Source of the DNA: CAJINA01 sp964647585
GTDB lineage: Bacteria; Desulfobacterota; Desulfobacteria; Desulfobacterales; CAJINA01
DNA: 64,000 nucleotides
Reading direction: 5' to 3'
Assembly: GCA_964647585.1 (NCBI GenBank)
Contig: CAZYGG010000004.1
Span: 1 to 64,000 of the forward strand
A program made the position numbers and the translations under genes. The first letter of the stretch is position 1; the number at the start of each line of letters is the position of its first letter. Positions 53,675 to 61,952 of the stretch are shown here, piece after piece. Under the pieces are notes generated by a model. It was given only the letters and a program-made list of their open reading frames with translations. It was not told where the DNA came from and ran no database searches.

Positions 53675-54961
53675 ATGCTGACAAGATCATTTTTTGGTTT
53701 CTCGAAGCCCAGAATTAAAAACCTGATAACCGGTGACGTCTACCGCCCACCTGAGACGATTACCGTCCCCAGTGCGGTGACCCTCCTGGTGGAAAAACCG
53801 GGCATTGCCACGGGACCGCCCCTGGTTCAGCCGGGCGAGGCGGTAAAAACCGGCCAGAAACTGGTTCTGTTTGAACAGGCCGATACGTATGCCACCGCAC
53901 CGGTCACCGGCCAGGTCACCCAGGTCACGACCCGCGCAGGTGATTTTGGTAAGACCTATGTTGAGATTTGCCTGGAAACCGGTGATGCAGACCAGCCGGA
54001 TGAAAGCTTTGCAGCGGTCTGCGGCGACACCCCGACCCTGGAAACCCTGACCGGCTACCTGGCCAATGTTCCGGGGAAACCGTGCCTCGAAACACTCAAT
54101 GACCCCGACAAACCGATAAAAAAGATCGTGGTCAACGGCGCCGACTCGGATCTGCTGGTGGCCACGCGTCAATACCAGGTGAAAAACCAGGCGGACGATA
54201 TTCACCACGGCGTCGGCATCCTCAAAACAGTCACCGGGATCGAGGATATCGTCATCTGCCTCACCCAGGATGTCACCCAGAATATCGGGCACCTCGGAGC
54301 CGAACCGGTAGGGGTCAGCAACGACTACCCCGGCACCCTGCCCCTCATGATTATGAAGGACGCGCTGGACATGGAAGTTCCGGCTGGTAGCTCCTGTGAG
54401 GATCTGGGGGTTTTCTTTGTCAGTGCGGAAGCCGTGGCAGCCATCGGCCGCGCTTTTTCACAAAAGGCAATTCCGGTTCAAAAAACCGTTACCGTTGTTG
54501 ATAAAAGCGGTCATATTCAGCTGTATACGGCAACCATCGGGACACCGCTTGCGGCAGTATTTGAAGCCATGGGCATGGAACTGGCCGAGGGCGACCGTAT
54601 CATTTGCGGAGGTCCCATGACCGGTGCGGCCATCTACTCCGACCAATTTCCGGTCATGCCCGACACCGATGCCATCATGGTTCAGCCTGGCGCGGATATC
54701 CCGCTGACTTCGGATTATCCCTGCATCAACTGTGGTGACTGTATCCCCATCTGTCCGGCCAGAATCCAGGTAAACATGCTGGTCCGCTTCCTGGAAGCCG
54801 GCCAGTACCAGGAGGCGGCCGACCTGTATGACCTGCAATCCTGTGTGGACTGTGGTCTGTGCGCGTTTGTGTGCCCCTCGAAAATTCCTGTTTTTCAGTA
54901 TATCAAGCTGGCCAAATATGAACTCGATCGGCTTGAATCAGCGGAGGCTGCTAATGAGTAA
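53675..54961 (+). CDS. rnfC: Rnf electron-transport subunit RnfC, divergent
   Basis: Peripheral cytoplasmic subunit of the Rnf complex. The end holds two [4Fe-4S] motifs, CINCGDCIPICP and CVDCGLCAFVCP, followed by KLAKYELDRLE, as in all RnfC proteins, and MLTRSFFGFSKPRI replaces the usual GGIHPP start. The parts that normally bind NADH and FMN differ: the GGAGFPT-type loop is absent (LTGYLANVPGKPCLETL is in its place), ECEP is replaced by GADSDL, and the KYPQGxEKQ motif reads NDYPGTLPLMIMK. This suggests it does not take electrons from NADH by the standard route. Length 428. rnfD starts inside its end (54954), overlapping by 8 nt. Confidence 0.88.
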   Translation: MLTRSFFGFSKPRIKNLITGDVYRPPETITVPSAVTLLVEKPGIATGPPLVQPGEAVKTGQKLVLFEQADTYATAPVTGQVTQVTTRAGDFGKTYVEICLETGDADQPDESFAAVCGDTPTLETLTGYLANVPGKPCLETLNDPDKPIKKIVVNGADSDLLVATRQYQVKNQADDIHHGVGILKTVTGIEDIVICLTQDVTQNIGHLGAEPVGVSNDYPGTLPLMIMKDALDMEVPAGSSCEDLGVFFVSAEAVAAIGRAFSQKAIPVQKTVTVVDKSGHIQLYTATIGTPLAAVFEAMGMELAEGDRIICGGPMTGAAIYSDQFPVMPDTDAIMVQPGADIPLTSDYPCINCGDCIPICPARIQVNMLVRFLEAGQYQEAADLYDLQSCVDCGLCAFVCPSKIPVFQYIKLAKYELDRLESAEAANE

Positions 54962-55913
54962 TCAGAAGAAATTGATCGTCTCCCACGCCCCTTTCTGGCA
55001 CAATGGGAGCAATGTGACCGAACGCAGTTATGCCATGCTGGTTGCGGCCATGCCGGCCGTCATCTGCGGTATCCTGCAGTACGGCATGCCGGCCATCGCC
55101 GTGGTCTGCTTTTCCGTCGCCACTGCCATGGGCTGGGAGTGGTTGATCAACCGCACCATGAAACAGGCGCCCACCATTGGGGACGGCAATGCCGCGGTGA
55201 TCGGCCTGCTGATGGCTATGCTGCTGCCCGCTACGGTTTCCTGGTGGGTCGTACTGACCGGCACGTTTATCGCGGTTGTGCTGGGCAAGCAAATTTTCGG
55301 CGGCATTGGCGCCAACCCCTTTAATCCGGCGGTCATGTCCATGGCTATCATGTCCGTGGCCTGGCGGGGCCTGCTGGATTTCGATATCGCCCTGGCTCAC
55401 TACGATTTCGGCTACAATATGCTCTACCCGCTGGGGGTTCTTAAAGCCTTTGGCGTTGCGGGCATCGATTCTTACAGTTACGGGGATCTGCTCCTGGGAC
55501 GACAGGCCGGCGGCCTGGGTTCCACGTTCGGCCTCGGACTGATCATCGGCGGGCTCTTCCTGATTGCCCGTGGTTTTATTCGCTGGGAAATCGCCGGCAG
55601 CTTTCTGGCCGGTGTGCTCGTCACCGCGCTTTTGTTCAATATGTCCGATCCGACCCAATACGCCGATCCGATATTCCACCTGCTCACCGGCTACACGCTG
55701 ATCGGGGCTTTTTTCCTGGCCACCGAGGATGCCTCTTCACCCGTCAATCCCATCCCGATGCTGATTTACGGCGCCGGTTGCGGCGTGCTCACCGTGCTGA
55801 TCCGGAATATCGGCAATTATGCCGACGGGGTGATGCTGGCCATCCTGCTCATGAACGCCATCAATCCGCTCCTGGATAGAATCAGACCGCAAGCGATAGG
55901 AAAGGTAGGATAA
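54954..55913 (+). CDS. rnfD: Rnf subunit RnfD
   Basis: Integral membrane Rnf subunit with about nine hydrophobic segments. It is recognised by QAPTIGDGNAAVIGLLMA, GGIGANPFNPAVMSMAIMS and EDASSPVNPIPMLIYGAG. In characterised RnfD/NqrB proteins a Thr in an SGAT-like motif carries covalent FMN; by eye the matching place here reads YNMLYPLGVLK, with no Thr, so that flavin may be absent (tentative). ATG at 54954, preceded by GGAGG, was used; the longer frame starting at 54828 lies inside rnfC. Confidence 0.85.
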   Translation: MSNQKKLIVSHAPFWHNGSNVTERSYAMLVAAMPAVICGILQYGMPAIAVVCFSVATAMGWEWLINRTMKQAPTIGDGNAAVIGLLMAMLLPATVSWWVVLTGTFIAVVLGKQIFGGIGANPFNPAVMSMAIMSVAWRGLLDFDIALAHYDFGYNMLYPLGVLKAFGVAGIDSYSYGDLLLGRQAGGLGSTFGLGLIIGGLFLIARGFIRWEIAGSFLAGVLVTALLFNMSDPTQYADPIFHLLTGYTLIGAFFLATEDASSPVNPIPMLIYGAGCGVLTVLIRNIGNYADGVMLAILLMNAINPLLDRIRPQAIGKVG

Positions 55914-55914
55914 C

Positions 55915-56508
55915 ATGGGTGAAATTATTAAGATGATCGTGGTATTGACGTTCCTCAGCTCCTTTTCCGGGGGACTGCTGGCCTATGTCAAGGAAAACAC
56001 CGAAGAACGGATCGAGAACCAGGTGCTCCAATTTGTAAAGGGGCCCACGCTGAAAAGCCTTTTCAAAGATGCGGAAAACGATCCCCTGACGGACCGTTTT
56101 ACCATTGACCGCGACAAGCAGAGTATGACCTTTTTCGTCGCCAAACTCGACGGAAAAACCCAAACCGTCGCCTTTGAGACGTCCGGTAAAGGCTACGGCG
56201 GTGATGTCGGCCTGATGGTGGCCGTGAACGTGGCCACCGATAAAATCTACGGGGCGGGGGTCACCACCCACAGTGAAACCGCGGGCTTAGGTTCCATGGC
56301 CAAGGACGATCCGAACTTTGCCGCCCAGTTCGCCGGGCAGCCGATCCTGGAAACAATCCAGGTGACCGGTGACGGTGGCAAGATCAACGCCCTTTCCGGG
56401 GCGACCATCACATCCCGGGCTGTGTGCGCCGCCGCTACTCAGGCGGGTGCAACATATAAGAGCCTGAAACCGGAAATCGAAGAAAAGCTCAAATCACTTA
56501 CCCCATAG
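55915..56508 (+). CDS. rnfG: Rnf subunit RnfG, covalent FMN protein
   Basis: One N-terminal membrane helix (IKMIVVLTFLSSFSGGLLAY) and a periplasmic domain with the flavin site INALSGATITSRAVC, whose Thr is normally joined to FMN through a phosphoester bond. TTHSETAGLGSMA is also conserved. It follows rnfD with a single base between them. The flavin-bearing Thr is retained here, unlike in RnfD. Confidence 0.92.
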   Translation: MGEIIKMIVVLTFLSSFSGGLLAYVKENTEERIENQVLQFVKGPTLKSLFKDAENDPLTDRFTIDRDKQSMTFFVAKLDGKTQTVAFETSGKGYGGDVGLMVAVNVATDKIYGAGVTTHSETAGLGSMAKDDPNFAAQFAGQPILETIQVTGDGGKINALSGATITSRAVCAAATQAGATYKSLKPEIEEKLKSLTP

Positions 56509-56518
56509 GGAGATAGTA

Positions 56519-57133
56519 ATGGCAAAGTCTGTTACCCACGAATTTATAAAAGGTTTCTGGGAAGAAATTGCGCCTTTCCGACTGGTTCTCGGGTTGTGCC
56601 CGGTACTGGGTGTAACCACCAAGGCTCAATTCGGTATCGGCATGGGTCTGGCCACCACGTTCGTGCTGGTCTGCTCCAACCTGCTGGTTTCATCCCTGCG
56701 CAATGTGATTCCCAGCAAAGTCCGGGTTCCATGCTTCATCATCATCATCGCCACGTTCGTCGTCCTGGTGGAAATGCTTATGCAGGCCTATACATATGAA
56801 CTCTTCCTGCAGCTGGGTATGTTCATCCCGCTGATCGTGGTGAACTGTATCGTCCTGGGAAGGGCCGAGGCCTTCGCCTCCAAAAACGGCTTGGTGCTTT
56901 CACTGGCGGACGGGCTGGGGATCGGCCTGGGCTTCACCATTTCCCTGGGCGCCCTGGGCGCTTTCCGCGAAATTTTGGGGGCCGGGACCCTTACGATCTG
57001 GGGAGACCCGCTGTTCAACCTGGTCACTATCTTTCCAGGATTTCAAGCATTCGCTTTCATGGTCCAGGCCCCCGGTGCCTTTGTCGCCCTCGGCCTCATG
57101 CTCTGCGGTATGAACATGTTAGGTCAGAAATAG
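56519..57133 (+). CDS. rnfE: Rnf subunit RnfE
   Basis: Membrane subunit of six hydrophobic segments, related to NqrD. VTHEFIKGFWEEIAPFRLVL opens the protein; VVNCIVLGRAEAFASKN is the conserved segment with the Cys that helps hold the membrane Fe-S cluster shared with RnfA. Length 204 is normal. It ends in TAG, 10 nt before rnfA. Confidence 0.92.
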   Translation: MAKSVTHEFIKGFWEEIAPFRLVLGLCPVLGVTTKAQFGIGMGLATTFVLVCSNLLVSSLRNVIPSKVRVPCFIIIIATFVVLVEMLMQAYTYELFLQLGMFIPLIVVNCIVLGRAEAFASKNGLVLSLADGLGIGLGFTISLGALGAFREILGAGTLTIWGDPLFNLVTIFPGFQAFAFMVQAPGAFVALGLMLCGMNMLGQK

Positions 57134-57143
57134 GAGGATTCCC

Positions 57144-57719
57144 ATGGGTGATTATATCGTCCTGATTATTAGCTGCATTTTCGTCAACAATATCCTGCTG
57201 GCCCAGTTTCTGGGCAACTGCCCGTTCTTCGGAACCTCCAAGAAAATGGAGACTGCCGTCGGCATGGCCATGGCCGTGGTATTTGTACTGGTCATGGCCG
57301 GGGTGATCTCCTATATCACCTACCACATGATCCTGGTACCCGCCGGCCTGGTCTACCTGCGGACCATCGCCTTTATTCTGGTAATTGCCTCCCTGGTACA
57401 GTTCGTGGAGATGTTCTTGAAAAAAAGCATCCCCGCCCTGTATGCCGGGCTCGGCATTTTCCTGCCGCTGATCACCACCAACTGCGCCGTTTTCGGCGCC
57501 TGCGTGATCAATATCGATCAGGAATACAATTTCATGCAGGCCCTGGTGGCTTCTTTCGCCTATGCGGTCGGGTTCGGACTGGCGCTGGTTATTTTTGCCG
57601 GGCTACGCGAAAAGATTCTTCTGGCCCGGGTTCCCAAACCCCTGCAGGATACGTCCATTGCGCTGGTTACCGCCGGCGTCCTTTCCCTGGCATTTTACGC
57701 CTTCAAGGGAATGGTTTAA
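57144..57719 (+). CDS. rnfA: Rnf subunit RnfA
   Basis: Membrane subunit paralogous to RnfE and NqrE. It starts MGDYIVLIISCIFVNNILLA and has FLGNCPFFGTSKKM and LITTNCAVFGACV; the Cys in TTNCAVFG is the partner of that in RnfE. Six hydrophobic helices are seen in 191 residues. GGAGG lies 6 nt upstream of the ATG. Confidence 0.94.
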   Translation: MGDYIVLIISCIFVNNILLAQFLGNCPFFGTSKKMETAVGMAMAVVFVLVMAGVISYITYHMILVPAGLVYLRTIAFILVIASLVQFVEMFLKKSIPALYAGLGIFLPLITTNCAVFGACVINIDQEYNFMQALVASFAYAVGFGLALVIFAGLREKILLARVPKPLQDTSIALVTAGVLSLAFYAFKGMV

Positions 57720-57746
57720 TTGCAGATGTAAACAAGGGAGGTCATT

Positions 57747-59870
57747 TTGGTCGAAGCCGTTCTTGTTCTAATGGGAGTGGGTGCTCTCTGCGGCACCATT
57801 CTTAGCGTGGCATCCAAAGTTTTCTATGTATATGAAGACCCCCGGATTGCTGAAATCGAAGGCCACCTGGCCGGGGCCAACTGCGGCGGCTGTGGATTTG
57901 CAGGCTGCTCGGCAGCCGCGGTGGCTGTGGTTAATGGCAAGGCCTTGCCTACGGTTTGTGTTGTGGCCGGCCCTGAAACCACGGCCAATGTGGCCGAAGT
58001 CATGGACATGGATCCCGGGACGGCTGAACCGTCACTCTCACAAAACCTGTGCGAAGGCGGAAACCGGGCTGATGACCAGTACAACTATATGGGTGTGAAC
58101 ACCTGTGCTGCTTTGAGCACCCTGTACGGCGGTGAGCGGGTCTGCCAGGTGGGCTGCCTGGGTATGGGTGACTGTGTCCGGTCCTGTATTTTCAACGCTA
58201 TTGCCATAGGCCCTAACGGCTTCCCCGTTGTTGACGAAACCATGTGTGTGGGCTGTGGTGCTTGTGAAAAAGCCTGTCCGAAGAATATCCTTAAGGTACG
58301 GACCATGTCCGAACGGCTGCTCCACTTCAACCAGGAAGACGACGCCCTGGCGCCCTGCGCACAGACCTGCCCGGCCGAGATCAATATTCCCAAGTATATC
58401 TCTCAGATCCGGGAGGGCGATTATGCCGGCGCGGTACATACCATCCGGGAACGCAACCCGCTGCTACTCTCCTGCGGGCGGGTGTGCCCGCATCCCTGTG
58501 AAGATTACTGCCGCCGGGACATCGAGGATGATGAACCGGTTTCCATCAACCAGCTTAAGCGGTTTGTGGCCGATTATGAAATGAATTCCGGAACCCGGCT
58601 GCCCATCTCCTGCGCCCCGGAAACCGGCAAAAAAGTTGCCGTGGTCGGCGGTGGTCCGGCCGGCCTGAGCTGCGCCTTCTTCCTGAGAAGACTGGGTCAC
58701 AATGTGACCATCTTCGACATGATGACGGAGCTGGGCGGCATGATCCGCTACGGCATCCCCGAATACCGCCTGCCCAAAGAGGTCCTTAAATGGGAAACGG
58801 ACGGCATCCTCAACCTGGGTATCGAGGCCCGGATGAACCAGAAGCTCGGCGAAGATTTCACCGTCGGCACCCTCAAAGAGGCCGGCTATGACGCCATTTT
58901 CCTGGGCGTGGGCGCCTGGAAAGACTACTCTTTAAGGGTGGAGGGTGAAGACCTCAACGGATGCTACACCGGAATTAACTTTCTGACCAACTTCGCCAGT
59001 GATCAGCAATCCGAACATCCCCAGGGTTTCCCCATTGGTAAAAAATGCGTGGTCATCGGCGGCGGCAACACAGCCATCGACTGTGTCCGCACCCTGGTGA
59101 GACTGGGCGCCGAAGAGGTTTCCATCGTCTACCGTCGGACCCGGGCGGAAATGCCTGCCAACATGGTCGAAATAGAAGCGGCCGAACATGAAGGGATAAA
59201 CTTCCTGTTCCTGGCAGCCCCCACAAAAGTCATCGGCGATGAAAACGGCAATGTAAAACAGTTTGAATACCTGAAGTGTGAACTGGGTGAACCGGATGCC
59301 AGCGGCCGCCGGAGCCCGGTCCCCGTTGAAGGTTCGGAAACGCTTCTGGATATCGATATGCTGGTGACCGCCATTGGCCAGGGGCCGGATGCCTCTTTCA
59401 AGGACAAGGACAACGCCCTGGCTGACCTGGAGTTGACCCGCTGGAGCACCATCGACAACGATCCTGAAATCCTCCAGGCCAACATCCCGTACATTTTCAC
59501 AGCCGGCGACTCGGCTACCGGGGCCAGCCTGGTGGTGGAAGCCATCGGCGGCGGCCGGCGGGCCGCCCGATCCATTCACCTGTATCTCATGGGCCAGGAT
59601 GAGGAAGCGGAAGAACCAGTTGATGTTCCCATACCTCCGGTTCCAAACTCCCTGCTTAAAAAACACATCCCCGAATCACTATTTGAAGAAGTCCCGGGTG
59701 TGGGCAAGCAAAAACGCACCCCCATGCCGGAAATGGATGTAGCCGCCCGCATCAAGTGCTTTGAAGAAGCGGACCTGGTCATCACCGAAGAAGACGCCAA
59801 ATACGAATCCAACCGCTGCCTGAACTGCTGCCGGATCTGTTACGACAAGGACGGCGACCGAGCCGCCTAA
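57747..59870 (+). CDS. rnfB: RnfB fused to a GltD-like NAD(P)H/FAD oxidoreductase module
   Basis: Ferredoxin-interacting subunit with an added module. Residues 1-25 form the membrane helix; GANCGGCGFAGCSAAAVAVV is the first 4Fe-4S site, and CVGCGACEKACPKN with the preceding CQVGCLGMGDCVRSC gives two further clusters, all typical of RnfB. From about residue 205 the protein becomes a GltD-type module: a CAQTCPAEINIPKYI start with cysteines like glutamate synthase small subunit, FAD motif VAVVGGGPAGLSCAFFLRRL, NAD(P)H motif VVIGGGNTAIDCVRTLVRL and TAGDSATGASLVVEAIGGG. Its end has CLNCCRIC. Ordinary RnfB ends near residue 200-330, so 707 is the result of a fusion. TTG start at 57747 after GGGAGG. 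It may bring the nucleotide site missing from RnfC. Confidence 0.9.
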   Translation: MVEAVLVLMGVGALCGTILSVASKVFYVYEDPRIAEIEGHLAGANCGGCGFAGCSAAAVAVVNGKALPTVCVVAGPETTANVAEVMDMDPGTAEPSLSQNLCEGGNRADDQYNYMGVNTCAALSTLYGGERVCQVGCLGMGDCVRSCIFNAIAIGPNGFPVVDETMCVGCGACEKACPKNILKVRTMSERLLHFNQEDDALAPCAQTCPAEINIPKYISQIREGDYAGAVHTIRERNPLLLSCGRVCPHPCEDYCRRDIEDDEPVSINQLKRFVADYEMNSGTRLPISCAPETGKKVAVVGGGPAGLSCAFFLRRLGHNVTIFDMMTELGGMIRYGIPEYRLPKEVLKWETDGILNLGIEARMNQKLGEDFTVGTLKEAGYDAIFLGVGAWKDYSLRVEGEDLNGCYTGINFLTNFASDQQSEHPQGFPIGKKCVVIGGGNTAIDCVRTLVRLGAEEVSIVYRRTRAEMPANMVEIEAAEHEGINFLFLAAPTKVIGDENGNVKQFEYLKCELGEPDASGRRSPVPVEGSETLLDIDMLVTAIGQGPDASFKDKDNALADLELTRWSTIDNDPEILQANIPYIFTAGDSATGASLVVEAIGGGRRAARSIHLYLMGQDEEAEEPVDVPIPPVPNSLLKKHIPESLFEEVPGVGKQKRTPMPEMDVAARIKCFEEADLVITEEDAKYESNRCLNCCRICYDKDGDRAA

Positions 59871-59890
59871 AACTTTCGCCTAAAAATATA

Positions 59891-59921
59891 AAAGCCGCAG
59901 TCTCTTAGAGGCTGCGGCTTT
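59891..59921 (+). terminator. Intrinsic terminator of the rnf operon
   Basis: Arms AAAGCCGCAG (59891-59900) and CTGCGGCTTT (59912-59921), with a short loop and a T-rich tail (TTTCTTTT). It follows the rnfB stop by 20 nt. Confidence 0.85.
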
Positions 59922-59984
59922 TTCTTTTATTGGCCAAGATTAAACGTACGTCATCGAAAGCTCCGTTTGCACTACTTCGGCCTA

Positions 59985-60106
59985 CTCCTCCCCCTTGACG
60001 GGGGCGGTTGGGTGGGGGTGCTGGTGGGAATACCGCCGTAATCACAGAAAAGTATGCAACCCAGGCAAGTCACCCTCCCCCGGCCCCTCCCGTCAAGGGA
60101 GGGGAG
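59985..60106. repeat. GC-rich inverted repeat between rnfB and rluD
   Basis: Left arm 59985-60020 (with CCCCCTTGACGGGGGCGG) and right arm 60071-60106 (with CCTCCCGTCAAGGGAGGGG) pair imperfectly over about 36 bp. Similar G/C tracts around TTGACGGG are common interspersed repeats in environmental genomes. No coding use is seen. Confidence 0.55.
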
Positions 60107-60144
60107 TTTTTCTGCTTACCAGGTCGCGTATTCGTGAGTTGGTC

Positions 60145-61119
60145 TTACTCAAGCCCCTCCAGAAAGCCCCGCATATCATCCGGCAAAGGCGCCTCAAACG
60201 TCTTACGTTCACCTGTCTCCGGGTGCGTAACGGTCAACTGCCAGGCATGCAGCATCTGCCGCTCAACGCGTCTTACCAGGGAATCCAGACGCGCATCCTG
60301 CCGCCGGTACTGGTTGCCGGTCCGGCCACCGTACAGGGCATCCCCGACAATTGGATGCTGCCGCGCGGCACAGTGCACCCGGATCTGGTGGGTCCGGCCG
60401 GTCTTGATGTTCACCTCGAGCAGGCAGCAGGATCCATAGTTCGCCTTCACCCGCCACAAGGTCAACGCACTGCGCGGACTGCGGCTTTTGACGGACATTT
60501 TTTTACGATCCGTGGGGTGCCGCCCCACCGGCAGGTCAATCTGGCCGGTTTCGCTTTTCATATCCCCATACACAATGGCCAGATAGGTTTTCGCCACGGT
60601 GCGGGCCTTGAACTGCCCGGCCAGGTTTTCAAGGGCCGCGGCGTTTTTGGCCACAATAATGGTGCCGGAGGTATGCTTGTCCAGGCGATGGACGATCCCC
60701 GGTCGAATCTCACCGGCGATGGGCGCCAGGTCGGGACAGTGATGCAACAGACCGTTCACCAGGGTTCCGGTATAGTGGCCCGGTGCCGGGTGAACCACCA
60801 GGCCCGCCGGCTTATTGATAACAATGATGACCCGGTCTTCATAAAGGATGGATAGATCCAGCGGTTCCGGCTCAAATGAAACCACGGCCGGTTCCGGCAT
60901 CTCACCGTCAACCACGTCCCCGGATTTGATCCGGTAACCCGGTTTCTTCAAGGTGGCATTCACACGAACATGGCCATCGCGAATGATACGGGCGGCATAG
61001 GAACGGGAACACTGGGAGGTATGGGTACTGATGAAGGCATCCAGGCGCAAGCCACCTTCACGCGGATCTATTTTGAATGAAAAAGTGCCGTTGTCAGGAG
61101 ACTTTTGAGAAGTATTCAA
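60145..61119 (-). CDS. rluD: RluD-type pseudouridine synthase
   Basis: Isomerises uridines in 23S rRNA. The N-terminal S4 domain has RLDAFISTHTSQCSRSYAAR and RVNATLKKPGYRIKSGDVV. The catalytic domain has VINKPAGLVVHPAPGH, the catalytic Asp in GIVHRLDKHTSGTIIVAKN and TGRTHQIRVHCAARQHPIVG. A TTG at 61119 was taken as the start; a longer frame to 61206 would overlap carD by 59 nt and add only a low-complexity basic head (KNSGRHHRRKNPRKRH). Neither choice has a clear ribosome site, so the start is uncertain. Confidence 0.85.
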   Translation of the reverse strand: MNTSQKSPDNGTFSFKIDPREGGLRLDAFISTHTSQCSRSYAARIIRDGHVRVNATLKKPGYRIKSGDVVDGEMPEPAVVSFEPEPLDLSILYEDRVIIVINKPAGLVVHPAPGHYTGTLVNGLLHHCPDLAPIAGEIRPGIVHRLDKHTSGTIIVAKNAAALENLAGQFKARTVAKTYLAIVYGDMKSETGQIDLPVGRHPTDRKKMSVKSRSPRSALTLWRVKANYGSCCLLEVNIKTGRTHQIRVHCAARQHPIVGDALYGGRTGNQYRRQDARLDSLVRRVERQMLHAWQLTVTHPETGERKTFEAPLPDDMRGFLEGLE

Positions 61120-61147
61120 TGTCGGTTGGGGCCGGGGTGACCCCCTG

Positions 61148-61735
61148 CTATTTAGATGCCTCTTCCTCGGATTCTTCCGGCGGTGGTGCCGGCCGCTGTT
61201 CTTCAATCAGGGCATCCAGTTCAGCGGCAATGGAAGCTTCATCCGTGTTTTTGGCGGTCGACAACTCTTTTACCAGAAGAATTTGGGCGGTGTCGTAAAG
61301 CTTGCGCTCTCCAAAGGAGAGATCCTTGGTGAATTTAAGCAGTGACAGATCCCGGAACACTTCGGCCACATCATAAAGCGATCCGGTTTTGATCTTGTCC
61401 ATGTATTCGCGGTAGCGCCGGTTCCAGGTCTGGCTTTCCAGGTTGCTGTTGCGCTTGCCCTTCATGACATCGTAGACCTTGGGAACATCTTTTTCATCGA
61501 TGATATCCCGCAGACCAACCGAGGCCACATTCCAGGTGGGAATCATGATGACCATGCCGTTTTCCAGCACTTTCATGATGTAAAAGTCGTGGGTTTCGCC
61601 ATTGACATCCCGGCTTTCTATCGCTTCGATTTTCCCCACACCGTGGGCCGGGTATACGGCCAGATCTCCGACATTGAATTTTTTTACCTCGCCCTGAGGT
61701 TCGGGGGTCTGATCGCCGTTCTCTTTTTTATCCAT
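61148..61735 (-). CDS. carD: CarD-family transcriptional regulator
   Basis: RNA-polymerase-binding regulator of the CarD/CdnL group. The Tudor-like N-terminal domain is FNVGDLAVYPAHGVGKIEAI with YIMKVLENGMVIMIPTWNV; the helical DNA-binding part is RDIIDEKDVPKVYDVMKGK, then TWNRRYREYMDKIKTGSLYD. The acidic tail (PPPEESEEEASK) is an extension. In related bacteria such proteins stabilise open complexes. The stop lies 28 nt upstream of the putative rluD start on the same strand. Confidence 0.9.
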   Translation of the reverse strand: MDKKENGDQTPEPQGEVKKFNVGDLAVYPAHGVGKIEAIESRDVNGETHDFYIMKVLENGMVIMIPTWNVASVGLRDIIDEKDVPKVYDVMKGKRNSNLESQTWNRRYREYMDKIKTGSLYDVAEVFRDLSLLKFTKDLSFGERKLYDTAQILLVKELSTAKNTDEASIAAELDALIEEQRPAPPPEESEEEASK

Positions 61736-61880
61736 TTGGTTTTACCCGTGAAATTTGCTTTTTTGCTGGATTTGGTAATTGAAGAAAGCCAACTGGCGGT
61801 TGAGTGCTGTTGGATAAAATATCCTCAAATTTCGGTACAATATGAGTGATCTATACCATACCTTCGGGGATCAATCAATA

Positions 61881-61916
61881 AAAAAGGATTGACGCCCAAA
61901 GGGCGCCAATCCTTTT
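61881..61916. terminator. Bidirectional-type terminator after hppA
   Basis: Near-perfect stem AAAAAGGATTGACGCCC (61881-61897) with GGGCGCCAATCCTTTTT (61900-61916 roughly). On the minus strand it is followed by TTTTTTATTG, so it ends hppA; the plus strand also has a short T-run. Confidence 0.8.
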
Positions 61917-61952
61917 TAGATTGAACAGATTTAAATGCTGCTGATGCCCTGA

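Noticed and set aside
54828..54953. Longer rnfD start inside rnfC
   Set aside because: The extra 42 codons lie in the coding frame of rnfC's cluster region, and GGAGG supports the ATG at 54954.
61120..61206. Extended rluD N-terminus overlapping carD
   Set aside because: The added residues are basic low complexity and overlap the carD coding end; no ribosome site was seen.
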